Below are positions 48,908 to 57,487 of a DNA stretch of 64,000 nt, one piece after another. The stretch is from Candidatus Ichthyocystis hellenicum. GTDB taxonomy: Bacteria > Pseudomonadota > Gammaproteobacteria > Burkholderiales > 2013Ark19i. Each line of letters begins with the position of its first letter. Position 1 is the stretch's first letter. The notes beneath the pieces were generated by a model that ran no database searches, was not told where the DNA came from, and saw nothing but the letters and a program-made list of their open reading frames with translations. The stretch lies in contig NZ_LN906597.1 in assembly GCF_001460935.1 (NCBI RefSeq), positions 35,057 to 99,056 of the forward strand, read 5' to 3'. A program made the translations under genes and the position numbers.

Positions 48908-49003
48908 ATGTGGCTTTTATACCTGGAGGGCGTTGGCGCCTGTTTGTTCATAGCGGCACTTGTTTGGTATACCTTGAGGAATAATCCAGAAGATAAAGAC
49001 TAG
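48908..49003 (+). CDS. 31-aa single-pass membrane peptide
   Basis: Very short gene, easily missed. MWLLYLEGVGACLFIAALVW is followed by a Tyr-Thr-Leu-Arg turn and the charged tail NNPEDKD. One membrane span of about 19 residues with a charged C-terminus, presumably cytoplasmic. Supported by a good promoter, a leader hairpin, an AAGGAG ribosome site eight bases upstream and tight spacing (18 bases) to mutT. Size and layout recall accessory subunits of respiratory oxidases such as CydX, but I see no diagnostic motif. Function unknown. Confidence 0.6.
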   Translation: MWLLYLEGVGACLFIAALVWYTLRNNPEDKD

Positions 49004-49021
49004 ATCAGTCTAGCATAGTCC

Positions 49022-49906
49022 ATGGATAAAAAAATAAAACGGGAAAGCACTGCCAGAGGGAAGATTCCAACTGGAACTGTCTGTGTCTCTGCCGGCATAG
49101 TGGAAAGGGATGATGGCAGTTACCTGGTGACTCGCAGATCACAGTATCAATCTCATCCCGGTTTTTGGGAGTTTCCTGGTGGCAAACAAGAACCTCAGGA
49201 AAGTTATCTAGATGCGCTAGTTAGGGAGCTACGAGAAGAGATCGGTATAATTGTCAAAATAGCCTACCCGTTAATAACGAAACAACTATACCGCAACGAA
49301 ATAGAGATGATGATCAGGTTCTGGCGAGTCACTGACTGGGAGAATGAGCCTCGTGGACTCGAAAACCAGGAATTGTTTTGGCAGTGTCGTACGGAACCCA
49401 TTAAGGTTGGCCCATTGCTAGAAGCCAACAAGTCCATAGTAGCCGTACTATCTCGGCCACACGTAACTGTTATCCTCGATGAGGATGATGAAATAGGACA
49501 CATCCAACAAGCACTATCAGCAGTGAGAATACCGCACCAGGTGTTGGTAACTAAAAAAACATCGCACAAAATAGAAGAATTACGCAGTAAGTTGAATTGC
49601 TTGGTAATAAGTGACACACAAAATGACACGGAAAAAAGCAACTACCACACCACCTACCACTGGCTAGATCCCAACACAGACATCACTATCATACCTAACA
49701 TTTACAAAGTATGGCCAGAAAGTCCCAACCACGATCGCTGTTTTCTTTTTACAACAAGAACCACAAAAACACTAACCATACCCTTTGCATACTACTTGCC
49801 ATCACCATCGCTAAGTACGAATGAACTAGAAAAAGCGTGGAAAATGGGAGCTTGGGGAATATATATCCCTATTTCTCAAATACCAATCAATCACAATCTA
49901 CCGTAG
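49022..49906 (+). CDS. mutT: Nudix hydrolase, MutT-like, with long C-terminal extension
   Basis: Probable 8-oxo-dGTP diphosphatase. The Nudix box is intact: GGKQEPQESYLDALVRELRE then EIGI (near residues 54-77), and RRSQYQSHPGFWEFPGG precedes it as in MutT. Residues about 145-294 form an extra domain. In many betaproteobacteria MutT is fused to a thiamine-phosphate-synthase-like domain; here the corresponding region lacks clear ThiE motifs and looks degenerate, though MGAWGIYIPIS near the C-terminus resembles the last ThiE strand. The stop overlaps the convergent yacG by 20 bases. Confidence 0.85.
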   Translation: MDKKIKRESTARGKIPTGTVCVSAGIVERDDGSYLVTRRSQYQSHPGFWEFPGGKQEPQESYLDALVRELREEIGIIVKIAYPLITKQLYRNEIEMMIRFWRVTDWENEPRGLENQELFWQCRTEPIKVGPLLEANKSIVAVLSRPHVTVILDEDDEIGHIQQALSAVRIPHQVLVTKKTSHKIEELRSKLNCLVISDTQNDTEKSNYHTTYHWLDPNTDITIIPNIYKVWPESPNHDRCFLFTTRTTKTLTIPFAYYLPSPSLSTNELEKAWKMGAWGIYIPISQIPINHNLP

Positions 49907-50084
49907 GCACAACATTATCTGTTTCACGAACGGGATCATCAGCATCCATGACATATGACTCAGTCATCCAATGTGCCCAATCCTTTTTTCTGCAATCTTC
50001 CGAACAAAAAGGACGACACTCATTTCTGACATCGTATATAACCTTTTTCCTACAAATAGGACAAGATACCCAAATCTCACCCAT
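49887..50084 (-). CDS. yacG: YacG zinc-binding protein (DNA gyrase inhibitor family)
   Basis: 65 residues. CPIC near the start and CRPFCSEDCR form the four-cysteine zinc site of the YacG family, which inhibits gyrase in E. coli. The ATG at 50084 overlaps the coaE stop (TGATG) and has GAGAGGAAG upstream, so it is preferred to the frame start at 50099. Typical coaE-yacG pairing. Confidence 0.9.
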   Translation of the reverse strand: MGEIWVSCPICRKKVIYDVRNECRPFCSEDCRKKDWAHWMTESYVMDADDPVRETDNVVPTVDCD

Positions 50085-50692
50085 CACTTCCTCTCCCATT
50101 CACTAGCTGCAATACAATATCTCCGATGATAGTGTTTCACGAGACTCTCCAAAGATTCGAGTTCACCATTGTTTTCGATCAGGTCATCACATTTATGATG
50201 CCATACCAATTTCTCTTGTATTTTCAAAATTGCACCTATCTCTCCCGATGACAATCCACGAGCACGCAAACGCTCGCGCTGCAGTAAAGGATCGCACCTA
50301 ATAACTAAAATTCTCTGTACCGATATTGCCCAAAACGACTCCTCCAGCAAAACAGGAACAACAACCAAAGCGTAGGGAAACCCAGATAAATTACGAAATC
50401 TTTCCTGTGCCTTATCCATAATCAGGGGATGCAATAATCTCTCTAATCGCAAACGGGCTTCATCGTCGAAAAAAACAGCTGAACGCATCCTAGCACGATC
50501 CATGGAACCCATATCATCAATAAAGATGTCACCAAAACACGTTCTAATCAAAGGAATAGCTTCACCACCAGAGGCGGTTAGAGATCTTGATATTTCATCG
50601 CAATCTATAACAGCAGCACCTTGTTGTGAGAAAAAACGGGATGCCGCAGATTTACCAGAAGCAATGCCACCGGTTAAGGTAACGCAAAACAT
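50084..50692 (-). CDS. coaE: Dephospho-CoA kinase
   Basis: Last step of CoA synthesis. 202 residues: P-loop LTGGIASGKS at the N-terminus, VIDCDEISR near residue 29, and LLHPLI near 85; VVVPVLLEE follows. Only seven bases downstream of coaX, joining two CoA-synthesis steps in one transcript. Confidence 0.95.
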   Translation of the reverse strand: MFCVTLTGGIASGKSAASRFFSQQGAAVIDCDEISRSLTASGGEAIPLIRTCFGDIFIDDMGSMDRARMRSAVFFDDEARLRLERLLHPLIMDKAQERFRNLSGFPYALVVVPVLLEESFWAISVQRILVIRCDPLLQRERLRARGLSSGEIGAILKIQEKLVWHHKCDDLIENNGELESLESLVKHYHRRYCIAASEWERK

Positions 50693-50699
50693 TAAATAA

Positions 50700-51488
50700 T
50701 TATCCCGTCTTATGTTGCGTAATATAGACTAGCCCATCTAAAACCAATGTATCAATATAATGGGCTGGAATAGAGAAACTTTTGTTCCACAAACGGTACA
50801 GAAATTCCCCACTACCACCGGAAATTATAATCCTGGGTGTCATCTTAAACTTGTTGCTGGCCCTCTCTACCATACGCTGTGCCCATCCAATAGCCAAATC
50901 ACAAGAACCTAACTTAACGGCAGTAGTTGTATCCTGAGGAAAATCATTCAACATATGTGGCAACTCAGAGAAATCAATATCTTCCAACGTAAGAGTAGTG
51001 CCCTCCAATAAGCTTTTCTCTAGCCAATAAAATCCGGGAGCAATAGTACCACCCCAATACAGGGAATCACCAACAACATCAGCAGTCAACGCCGTTCCAC
51101 AATTAAGCACCACAACAAATTCTGCTGGAAATAAGGTGTACGCAGCCACAGCACTAGCCCAACGATCGGAACCTAGCTGACGGGGATTTTTATATAAACT
51201 CCTCAGTCCACGGTAGTCTGAAGCAGAAATGATATGATTAACAGGAAGCCCCCAATATTCTTCAAAAAGTGGAACCACAACATCCAAATTCATGCTTGAA
51301 ACATTAGAAATAGAAACATAATCTGGTCTATATCGTAATGAAACTTTTTCCCAGCTAGATAGTAATTCAGATGATTTTCTTGTAGGAATAGATTCAGTTA
51401 CGCGCCAACATCGCTGACCATCTTCATAAACAGAACAAATACCCCATTTCGTCAAAAAATTTCCCATATCAACAACTAAGTAATCCAT
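50700..51488 (-). CDS. coaX: Type III pantothenate kinase
   Basis: First step of CoA synthesis; the bacterial type III enzyme. From ATG 51488 (262 residues) it starts VVDMGNFLTKWG with the DxGN phosphate motif, then QLGSDRWASAVAAY and LNCGTALTADVV, and IISGGSGEFL near the C-terminus. A GTG at 51494 with GGAG five bases upstream is an alternative start. The region just before the start matches the end of birA, and a broken second copy of this coaX 5' end lies at 52935-53110; this is the surviving coaX of a tandem duplication. Confidence 0.92.
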   Translation of the reverse strand: MDYLVVDMGNFLTKWGICSVYEDGQRCWRVTESIPTRKSSELLSSWEKVSLRYRPDYVSISNVSSMNLDVVVPLFEEYWGLPVNHIISASDYRGLRSLYKNPRQLGSDRWASAVAAYTLFPAEFVVVLNCGTALTADVVGDSLYWGGTIAPGFYWLEKSLLEGTTLTLEDIDFSELPHMLNDFPQDTTTAVKLGSCDLAIGWAQRMVERASNKFKMTPRIIISGGSGEFLYRLWNKSFSIPAHYIDTLVLDGLVYITQHKTG

Positions 51489-51536
51489 TATCACTACTTC
51501 TCCGACAAAGAGATACATCTCCAGAAAAAAATCTAC

Positions 51537-52400
51537 TTACCGCATTTCCCGTACAATAAACAACAATGTATCGTTACTTACTATAAATATTGGTAAAGCA
51601 ACTACGGTAATAACTTCGCAATAAGTATGCACAATTTGATAGGAATTTTTAAAAATATGGTAGTGTACCAATGATGATTTAAAGCACTGGAATCCGTACT
51701 TACGGAAAAAACTTAAATAAGCTAGTAATTTGTCAGTTATGTCAATAGCAATAAGATATTTATACTGCTTAAATCTTAATCTCTTATTTCCTGAATCAAC
51801 ATTTAGTAAAACAGATGGGCTTAATCCAATTTTGGCAGTATCACAACTTTTAATAACCTCTACCAAAATCTTAGACGCCTTTTTCCTGGTTGATAAAAAC
51901 AGCAAGTCATTTAACCATTCTAAAATAACCTGAGTATGCAAAGCATGCCTTGCCTCCAACGAAACCAAAGAAATCATAAGCGAAAAACCATTATGATACT
52001 TTCCATAACTAGTGCAGCAACAACCAACATACTAACCTTTGACCAATTGGGTATAGCAAATGGCAACCACTAAATTCAATCTCGTTAAACTATTACTCAG
52101 CACAAAAAACAATAAGCAATTCATTTTGCTCATGGGAAAAAGTCTAAATCTTAAACACAAGACACAATATTATCCAGCGTAACTGTATCACCACAAAAAC
52201 CAACAACCTTACCCGAGGCCGCACAACGTTCAGAAATAAATCTGAGAAAAACACTAATCCTATGACAAATGAGATTAGTGTCCATCAACCCGTAGTAAAT
52301 AATAAAAGTAAGAAAACAAAGAAAAATCAACAAAAGAAATAAGCCTAACATTACACCACAGCAGCCACCAATCAGGTAGGCAGGAAAAATTCCTATCAAC
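51537..52400 (-). pseudogene. Decayed birA copy
   Basis: Broken biotin-protein ligase. An open fragment at 51537-51977 matches the C-terminal half of the intact birA at 53089 (LIxLVxLEAxHA, SGNxxxxFxQ, HIFKNSY), but the catalytic KWPND motif has become EWLND and the fragment stops early. A second fragment at 52151-52399 includes GDTVTLDNI, matching HHVTLDRIG of the intact gene in part. The DNA between them aligns with birA but is interrupted by stops and indels. It is therefore not a separate protein gene. Confidence 0.82.
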
Positions 52401-52409
52401 CCAAGCCCT

Positions 52410-52800
52410 CAACCAATAGACATTTCTTCACCAAATAAGCATCATAATTACGGCACCAAGACGGACCAACATCATAGCAATATCGGGGATATAATCATCT
52501 ATCAACTCAAAATATCCCGGTAAACGGTGTAATACAATACCTCAATTACTTTAAGCTCTCTAAAAATACATTTGCAGCACTACAATACTTAGTTAAGCCG
52601 TAAGGACCCAAAAAACGAACTAGAATTACCAACATCAGAATAAACGCTGTATTTAGCAAACTACACAATGGCATATAGGCATCTTAAACCTATTAGCATA
52701 CCTAAGCATAGGACAACACAACAAAAACTAAACTCAAGTAACTGATGAATATGGCAGATTTTGCCAATCACAACAAGAAAGCGCTAACGTTATCCACGAA
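52410..52800 (-). pseudogene. Decayed rimI copy
   Basis: No usable open frame, but the DNA lines up with rimI at 54050-54517. The 3' end is clearest (52420-52460 against 54083-54122: ACATTTC..ACCAAA....TCATAATT.CG). A further match lies around 52545-52630, and CGAATAAAC near 52798 corresponds to the start region. Decay is heavy, so limits are approximate. Confidence 0.65.
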
Positions 52801-52934
52801 TAAACATACAATAATCAACTTCTGATCAGTTTTAGCAAAGCGGAGACTATACCTTGGCTAAACAAGGCCTTCAACCCCAAAAAATGTAATTTTTGTGTTA
52901 AAACACTAAAAATAAGAGTACTACCATTGGGAAA

Positions 52935-53110
52935 ATAACGACATTCTTCGATCAGAGCACCCAAATACGGCCTTAAACACTAGACCCAGGATGAGATAAC
53001 TTTATTAATAAATTTCGTTACGGAACAACATCCCTAAACATGGGTAAAAATAGAATAAATACCTAATTTCAGAGAAAAATTTATCACATCAACAACCAGT
53101 AAATCCCTTG
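52935..53110 (-). pseudogene. Remnant of coaX 5' end
   Basis: The DNA downstream of the intact birA matches the first part of the intact coaX: CAACATC-CT-A-CAT near 53026 against 51407, and AAATACC-ATTTC near 53055 against 51436. The coaX start codon position is AGG instead of ATG, and the rest is deleted or scrambled. It marks the downstream end of copy B. Confidence 0.7.
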
Positions 53111-54069
53111 TTACTACCTCTCCGACAAATAAATACATCTCCGGAAAAGAACTTACTTACCTCATTCTCAGCTCCATGTAATAACAAAGCACCGCTACTA
53201 TGAATACCTGCACACCAACCATAGCAATATTCTCGAGAAGTACGTATGGCCAAATAGGAATTTTTAAAAATGTGGTGACGTATCCATGAGGATTTAAAAT
53301 AGCGGAATCCATACTCATGGAAAATACTTAAATAGGCTCGTAATTTATTAATTATAGCAATAGCAATACGTTCTCTATGCTGCTGAAATTGTGAGCTCTG
53401 ATTTCCAGAATCAATACCCAGCAAAACTGAAAGGTTTATTCCAATTCCTGCAACAACGCGATTTTTGATCTTCTCTACCAAAATTCCAGAGACCTTCTGC
53501 ATCGTTGATGAAATCAACAAATCATTTGGCCATTTTAGAACAACCTGAGTGTGCCCAAAAGCATGCATTACCTCCAAAACAACCAAAGAAATCATGAGCG
53601 AAATACCATCATGGGACTTATCAGAATAAGTACAGTACCAACCAACAGAAAAAGTCAATCCTTGACCAATCGGAGACACCCAAGAACGACCATTGCGACC
53701 ACGACCATTAAATTGATACTCAGCCCAAAAAACAACGAACGGTTCTTTTTGATCATAAGAAAAAGCCACATCTTGAGTAGACGAGCAGGTAACACAGGAA
53801 ACAACAGGAGAAGAAACTACACTAGCTAACCTAGCGGTATCAACCCAAAAACAACCTATCCTGTCCAATGTTACGTGGTGATCGGAAGTAAATCTAAGAG
53901 GAAGACCTATCTCACGCCAACTGAGGATGACATCCTTCAAATCCGATAACAAACAACCAGCAACGCGAGAAAACGAAGAAAGATCAAGGGAAGAAACAGA
54001 ATTAACAGTACGCCACAACAACCACGACCAGTTGGGCACGAAAAAATCTTTATAAATCAAGATCCTCAC
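53089..54069 (-). CDS. birA: Biotin-[acetyl-CoA-carboxylase] ligase
   Basis: Attaches biotin to the biotin carboxyl carrier protein. 326 residues. Catalytic motifs: FNGRGRNGRSWVSP (GRGRxGR, near residue 125), VLKWPNDL near residue 185 and AGIGINLS near 212. The N-terminal about 75 residues are not a clear winged helix, so a repressor role as in E. coli BirA is doubtful. It overlaps rimI by 20 bases. Its C-terminus (RRGSNKGFTGC) is read through what used to be the coaX start, in the same way as birA once overlapped coaX in the other copy. Confidence 0.9.
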   Translation of the reverse strand: MRILIYKDFFVPNWSWLLWRTVNSVSSLDLSSFSRVAGCLLSDLKDVILSWREIGLPLRFTSDHHVTLDRIGCFWVDTARLASVVSSPVVSCVTCSSTQDVAFSYDQKEPFVVFWAEYQFNGRGRNGRSWVSPIGQGLTFSVGWYCTYSDKSHDGISLMISLVVLEVMHAFGHTQVVLKWPNDLLISSTMQKVSGILVEKIKNRVVAGIGINLSVLLGIDSGNQSSQFQQHRERIAIAIINKLRAYLSIFHEYGFRYFKSSWIRHHIFKNSYLAIRTSREYCYGWCAGIHSSGALLLHGAENEVSKFFSGDVFICRRGSNKGFTGC

Positions 54070-54517
54070 CCAAAAGACATTTCATAACCAAAGCGTCCTC
54101 ATAATTGCGAGGTCCTGATGGAGTAATATTGTAGTAATACCGGTAACGACGCCCCACCAGCTCAAATCCAGCCCACCGATAAAGTGAGAACGCATTGGTA
54201 TTACTTATGCGAACTTCCAACATCACCTTGTAACACCCACAAGCCTTAGCTTGTGTCAAAAGTGCCAATAACAGCAGGATACCCAAACCAGAACGCCTAG
54301 CTGTAGGAGAAACAGCTATGTTTAACACATCCATATAGTCCACATTAACAGATGCAAGGGTATATCCCAAAATTTCACCATCCAAATCTATTAGTACACC
54401 CCAAACACCAGATCGCAATAAATCCTCAAACTGGGTTAGAGTACACGGATGCGGATGACAAACTTGGTCAATCTCAACAAGACGCGGCAAATCTTCCCGA
54501 CGAATAAACCGGAGCAC
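54050..54517 (-). CDS. rimI: Ribosomal-protein-alanine N-acetyltransferase RimI
   Basis: GNAT-family acetyltransferase, 155 residues. Motif A is SPTARRSGLGILLLLALL (acetyl-CoA pyrophosphate loop RxxGxG/A) and LEVRISNTNAFSLYRWAGFE-VGRRYRYY is the RimI signature (V-x-N-x-A-x-x-L-Y). Starts at GTG with AGGAG seven bases upstream. RimI modifies ribosomal protein S18 in E. coli. Confidence 0.92.
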   Translation of the reverse strand: MLRFIRREDLPRLVEIDQVCHPHPCTLTQFEDLLRSGVWGVLIDLDGEILGYTLASVNVDYMDVLNIAVSPTARRSGLGILLLLALLTQAKACGCYKVMLEVRISNTNAFSLYRWAGFELVGRRYRYYYNITPSGPRNYEDALVMKCLLGEDLDL

Positions 54518-54553
54518 AAATCATCTCCTGATCAGTTTCACCAAAGTGGAGAC

Positions 54554-54580
54554 TATACCTTGGCTGAATACAGCCTTCAA
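54554..54580 (-). promoter_or_regulatory. Leader block of rimI with small hairpin
   Basis: GGCTG-AATA-CAGCC (54561-54574) gives a five-pair stem in the rimI leader. The surrounding sequence from 54528 is well kept in the decayed copy (52822-52880), where the hairpin is partly lost. It may be regulatory or simply less eroded. Confidence 0.3.
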
Positions 54581-54706
54581 CCAAAAAAAACATGTCTTTG
54601 GGGGTCTAAAAACTAAGAACAAAAAACAAAAATACCATTACTATATTTTTATATTAAGAAAAAACATTACCTGGTACTGCATTCTAATTCCCCAAAAACT
54701 AACAAA

Positions 54707-54732
54707 GCAAAGGCGCCACAAAGCGCCTTTGC
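54707..54732 (-). terminator. Rho-independent terminator of pilA
   Basis: Perfect ten-base stem GCAAAGGCGC/GCGCCTTTGC with a six-base loop, 29 bases after the pilA stop. On the minus strand it is followed by TTTGTTAGTTTTTGG. Confidence 0.88.
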
Positions 54733-54760
54733 CAAGTAAGGACCGGAGAAACGCCGTCTC

Positions 54761-55219
54761 CTATGGGAACGCAGGAGCGGTTGCAACGTTAGTACAAGAA
54801 CGAGGCAAAACAGTCTCTTCGATATCAGCAACACAAGTCCAAGAGAACATTCCACCAGCAGTCTGGTCACCAGTTAGCTGAAGAACTTTATCAACAACTT
54901 TCGAACTCACACCACTAGACTTAAACTTAGCAACTATGATGCAAGAAGAAGTCGTAGCACCAGCTTTCAAAGAGTACCCAGCCAAAACCTTAGAGGCAGT
55001 CCAAGCACTATTATCTTCAACAGGACAAGCTCCCCTGGTAGAAATTTCTTCAACAACCCGCTGACGAAACACAGCCAACTCGGCCAAAGCAGCGCCAACA
55101 TTTGCCTTAGCGGTGTAGTTTTGGTAGGCAGGAAGAGCAATAGCCGCCAAAATACCGATAATAGCAACAACTATCAACAACTCAATCAAGGTGAAACCTT
55201 TTCTTATTATCATTCCCAT
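54761..55219 (-). CDS. pilA: Type IV major pilin PilA
   Basis: 152-residue type IVa prepilin. Short leader ending Lys-Gly before the cut, then FTLIELLIVVAIIGILAAIALPAYQNY with Glu at +5, the hallmark for assembly. The globular part has two cysteine pairs, the last spanning WTCVADIEETVLPRSC. It is followed by a strong terminator, as expected for an abundant product. Type IV pili give attachment and twitching and can take up DNA. Confidence 0.93.
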   Translation of the reverse strand: MGMIIRKGFTLIELLIVVAIIGILAAIALPAYQNYTAKANVGAALAELAVFRQRVVEEISTRGACPVEDNSAWTASKVLAGYSLKAGATTSSCIIVAKFKSSGVSSKVVDKVLQLTGDQTAGGMFSWTCVADIEETVLPRSCTNVATAPAFP

Positions 55220-55282
55220 AGTCTGCCTCTTCTCTTTCGCGATAATATCAAGTCCCTAGTAAATAAAAAAACACACAAAACG

Positions 55283-55308
55283 TGATAGAAACGGTGCCGA
55301 TTCTATCA
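55283..55308 (-). repeat. Inverted repeat upstream of pilA
   Basis: TGATAGAA (55283-55290) and TTCTATCA (55301-55308) are exact inverted copies separated by ten bases. On the minus strand T-rich sequence follows, so it may terminate the upstream pilin-like transcript; it could also be an operator 64 bases before pilA. No sigma-54 -24/-12 pair was found nearby. Confidence 0.4.
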
Positions 55309-55515
55309 AAAACTTACACATTACGAGTTATTACCCTCACATAGAACATGGGAAACACAACGCCATAAACCACCGGTAACACCTATCGTCAGTATCGAAA
55401 AATTTGCCGAAAGCACCAGCGAAAAACAAAGGCGACGTAAGTTCTATATTGATGACCACTACTAACACATAATGTAACAGCCAAACAAAAACCAATAACA
55501 ATAGCTACTAAGTAA

Positions 55516-55980
55516 TCATGGAAATGCTATCAGTGGAACTCTACCACATTCCACCGGCAAAAATAATCCATCAAAGGTAGTATTACAAGACCAAGTAAGC
55601 AAACCACCGGATGTTTGGGCACCTGACAACTCTATAAAATGACTGCGCAATAGCTTATGAGACAGAGACCCGAACCGAGCACGAATAAGACATCCATGAG
55701 AAAACCCAACTGGAGCAACAACAAGAGAATAAGCTGAAATCAAACGAGAGCCTGGAAACGAGTTTCCAATTTCATCAGGACAACTAGCATGATTGGAAAC
55801 AAACTTCGAAGTCTTAGCTTTTAGAAAGGATAATTCGTTAATAGCGCTTTGAAAATCCCGGATTACAAGGTGCCGCTGATAAATTGGTGAAAAAATAAAC
55901 CAACACCCTAGGATTATAACAATAACAGCCACAACCTCAACCTTAGAAATTCCCCATGTCAATTTTAGGCCCGATATCAT
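55516..55980 (-). CDS. Diverged type IV pilin-like protein
   Basis: 154 residues, paralogous to PilA. The prepilin site is reduced but recognisable: Gly then ISKVE with Glu at +5, followed by a hydrophobic helix (VVAVIVIILGCWFIF). The C-terminal part keeps the PilA plan (LSGAQTSGGLLTWSC, then FLPVECG and a final AFP), matching LTGDQTAGGMFSWTC and PRSC...AFP in PilA. The start region lacks the usual FTLIE, and the ribosome site is weak. It may be a minor pilin or a decaying duplicate. Confidence 0.75.
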   Translation of the reverse strand: MISGLKLTWGISKVEVVAVIVIILGCWFIFSPIYQRHLVIRDFQSAINELSFLKAKTSKFVSNHASCPDEIGNSFPGSRLISAYSLVVAPVGFSHGCLIRARFGSLSHKLLRSHFIELSGAQTSGGLLTWSCNTTFDGLFLPVECGRVPLIAFP

Positions 55981-56089
55981 CCCGAAAGCTCATCATATCT
56001 GATTCTTAGGAATAAAAATCTATCACATAGATAAAAATCAATTTACAATGCCCTTCATTGTCAGTTGGTTGTCTCTGTTTTACAACTTT

Positions 56090-57193
56090 CTAGGGACAAA
56101 TAACACCACCCCCCAAGCAAATAGCACCATCGTATAACACCAGCGATTGCCCAGGTGCCACTGCACGTTGAGGAGCAACAAAAGCAACGCTACCGGTCCC
56201 GGATTTGTCACTACCATGATAAGTACACAATTGGTCAGGCTGGTGATACCTAATCTGCGATGAATAGCGACTGGGAAGGTTACTTGGCTCATCATTTATC
56301 CATGATAGGTCGACCAAATTCACCGATTCTCGGTACAAAGACGGGTGATGCTCACCCATACAAACAATCAAAGCATTGCGCTCTATATCTTTAGAAACAA
56401 CATACCAAGCCTGGCTAGTATCGCATCCACGAACCCCACCGATTCCTAGTCCACGACGTTGGCCAATGGTATGAAACATAAGACCTTGATGTTGACCAAG
56501 GTACCGTCCATCCAAAGTATATATTGGCCCAGGCTGTGCTGGGATAAAATTCATCAAAAATTCACGAAATGGTCTCTCGCCAATAAAACAAATTCCAGTT
56601 GAATCTGGCTTGCCTGCATTTGGCAATCCAATCTTGAAGGCCAGCTTTCTAACAGTTGATTTATAAATGTCTCCAAGAGGAAAAAGAGCATGCTTAAGTT
56701 GATGCTGGTTAAGTCGGTAGAGAAAATAGCTCTGGTCTTTGGTAGAATCTATTCCCTTCAGTAGTCGACAAACACCACCCCCACCACACTCAATTCGAGC
56801 ATAATGTCCAGTAGCAATACCATCTGCTCCCTGAGATAAAGCGTAGTTCAAAAAAGAATCAAACTTTATGTAAGAATTGCATAAAACATCAGGATTAGGG
56901 GTCCTACCTTTCCTATACTCATCAAGAAAATATGAAAATACACGTTCGTAGTACTGCTCAGAAAAATCCAACACCTCGAGCGAAATTGACAAATGCTCAC
57001 ACACGGCAATAGCATCATTCAAATCAGCATCCTGAGTACAATAAGACCCCCCACTACCAGATGGGAAAAAATCTTCTCGCCAATTCTTCATAAAAACAGC
57101 ATGAACATCGTAGTTCTTGTTCTGCAACAACCAAGCCGAAAGCGCAGAGTCAACTCCACCGGAAATACCAACAAAAACCCTTTTCTTAGACAC
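56090..57193 (-). CDS. mnmA: tRNA-specific 2-thiouridylase MnmA
   Basis: Thiolates U34 of Lys, Glu and Gln tRNAs. PP-loop GISGGVDSALSAWLL at the N-terminus, catalytic Cys in NPDVLCN near residue 105 and in STGICFIGER near 200, and ARIE/ATGHYARIE. Of several GTG starts, 57193 has a GGGGGA stretch six bases upstream and gives 367 residues, close to the family length; 57220 would add nine. Confidence 0.94.
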   Translation of the reverse strand: MSKKRVFVGISGGVDSALSAWLLQNKNYDVHAVFMKNWREDFFPSGSGGSYCTQDADLNDAIAVCEHLSISLEVLDFSEQYYERVFSYFLDEYRKGRTPNPDVLCNSYIKFDSFLNYALSQGADGIATGHYARIECGGGGVCRLLKGIDSTKDQSYFLYRLNQHQLKHALFPLGDIYKSTVRKLAFKIGLPNAGKPDSTGICFIGERPFREFLMNFIPAQPGPIYTLDGRYLGQHQGLMFHTIGQRRGLGIGGVRGCDTSQAWYVVSKDIERNALIVCMGEHHPSLYRESVNLVDLSWINDEPSNLPSRYSSQIRYHQPDQLCTYHGSDKSGTGSVAFVAPQRAVAPGQSLVLYDGAICLGGGVICP

Positions 57194-57298
57194 TACCGGT
57201 CCCCCAAAAACTACTACCACACGGCGATAATATCATCTTCAGCTCTAGAAAATAAAAAAGTAAAATGTTAGTATCCGGGTCAAATAAAGGAATGCACC

Positions 57299-57487
57299 AT
57301 GTCTTCTCCAAAGCAACATCCAATTGAAGTACTATCATCCGATTTACCTCTACACTGCCCTCAGTCACAGGAGGTGTGGAATTTACATCCGCGGGTATTC
57401 CTGGATTTAGAAAAAACAGGCCAAGCAATCTGTCCCTACTGCGGACAAAGCTACATTTTGAACTCAACCACTAATGACACGGATTAG
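57299..57487 (+). CDS. Zinc-finger protein, zf-CHCC type
   Basis: 62-residue protein of the CHCC zinc-finger family related to the NDUFS6 domain. LPLHCP, then HPRVFLDLEKTGQAICPYCG, gives the Cys-His-Cys-Cys set. Common as a small stand-alone gene in betaproteobacteria; role unknown. Its end overlaps the convergent trhO by 17 bases. Confidence 0.88.
   Translation: MSSPKQHPIEVLSSDLPLHCPQSQEVWNLHPRVFLDLEKTGQAICPYCGQSYILNSTTNDTD

Larger units (their letters stand above)
51475..52930. repeat. Copy A of a tandem duplication (rimI-birA-coaX unit)
   Basis: Read against 53040-54645 this segment is colinear at base level. Examples: CTGATCAG followed by AAAG and GGAGACTATACCTTGGCT at 52822 and 54528; ACATTTC-ACCAAA near 52421 and 54084; CAGCACAAAAAACAA / CAGCCCAAAAAACAA near 52097 and 53722; ATTTTTAAAAAT near 51645 and 53260; TCTCCGACAAA near 51503 and 53119. 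In this copy only coaX (just outside) stays intact. Confidence 0.85.
53040..54645. repeat. Copy B of the tandem duplication (rimI-birA-coaX unit)
   Basis: Partner of 51475-52930. In this copy rimI and birA are intact and coaX is broken. The pair of units lies head to tail, with the junction near 52930-53000. Confidence 0.85.

Noticed and set aside
51537..52399. Two separate hypothetical genes
   Set aside because: Both align with pieces of the intact birA at 53089-54069 and lack catalytic residues, so they were merged into one pseudogene.
54546..54881. 111-codon + strand open frame
   Set aside because: It is the shadow of pilA, its terminator and the rimI leader on the opposite strand; no ribosome site or family likeness.
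55220..55330. Sigma-54 promoter for pilA
   Set aside because: A GGCAC element is present on the minus strand but the paired GC element at the right spacing is absent.
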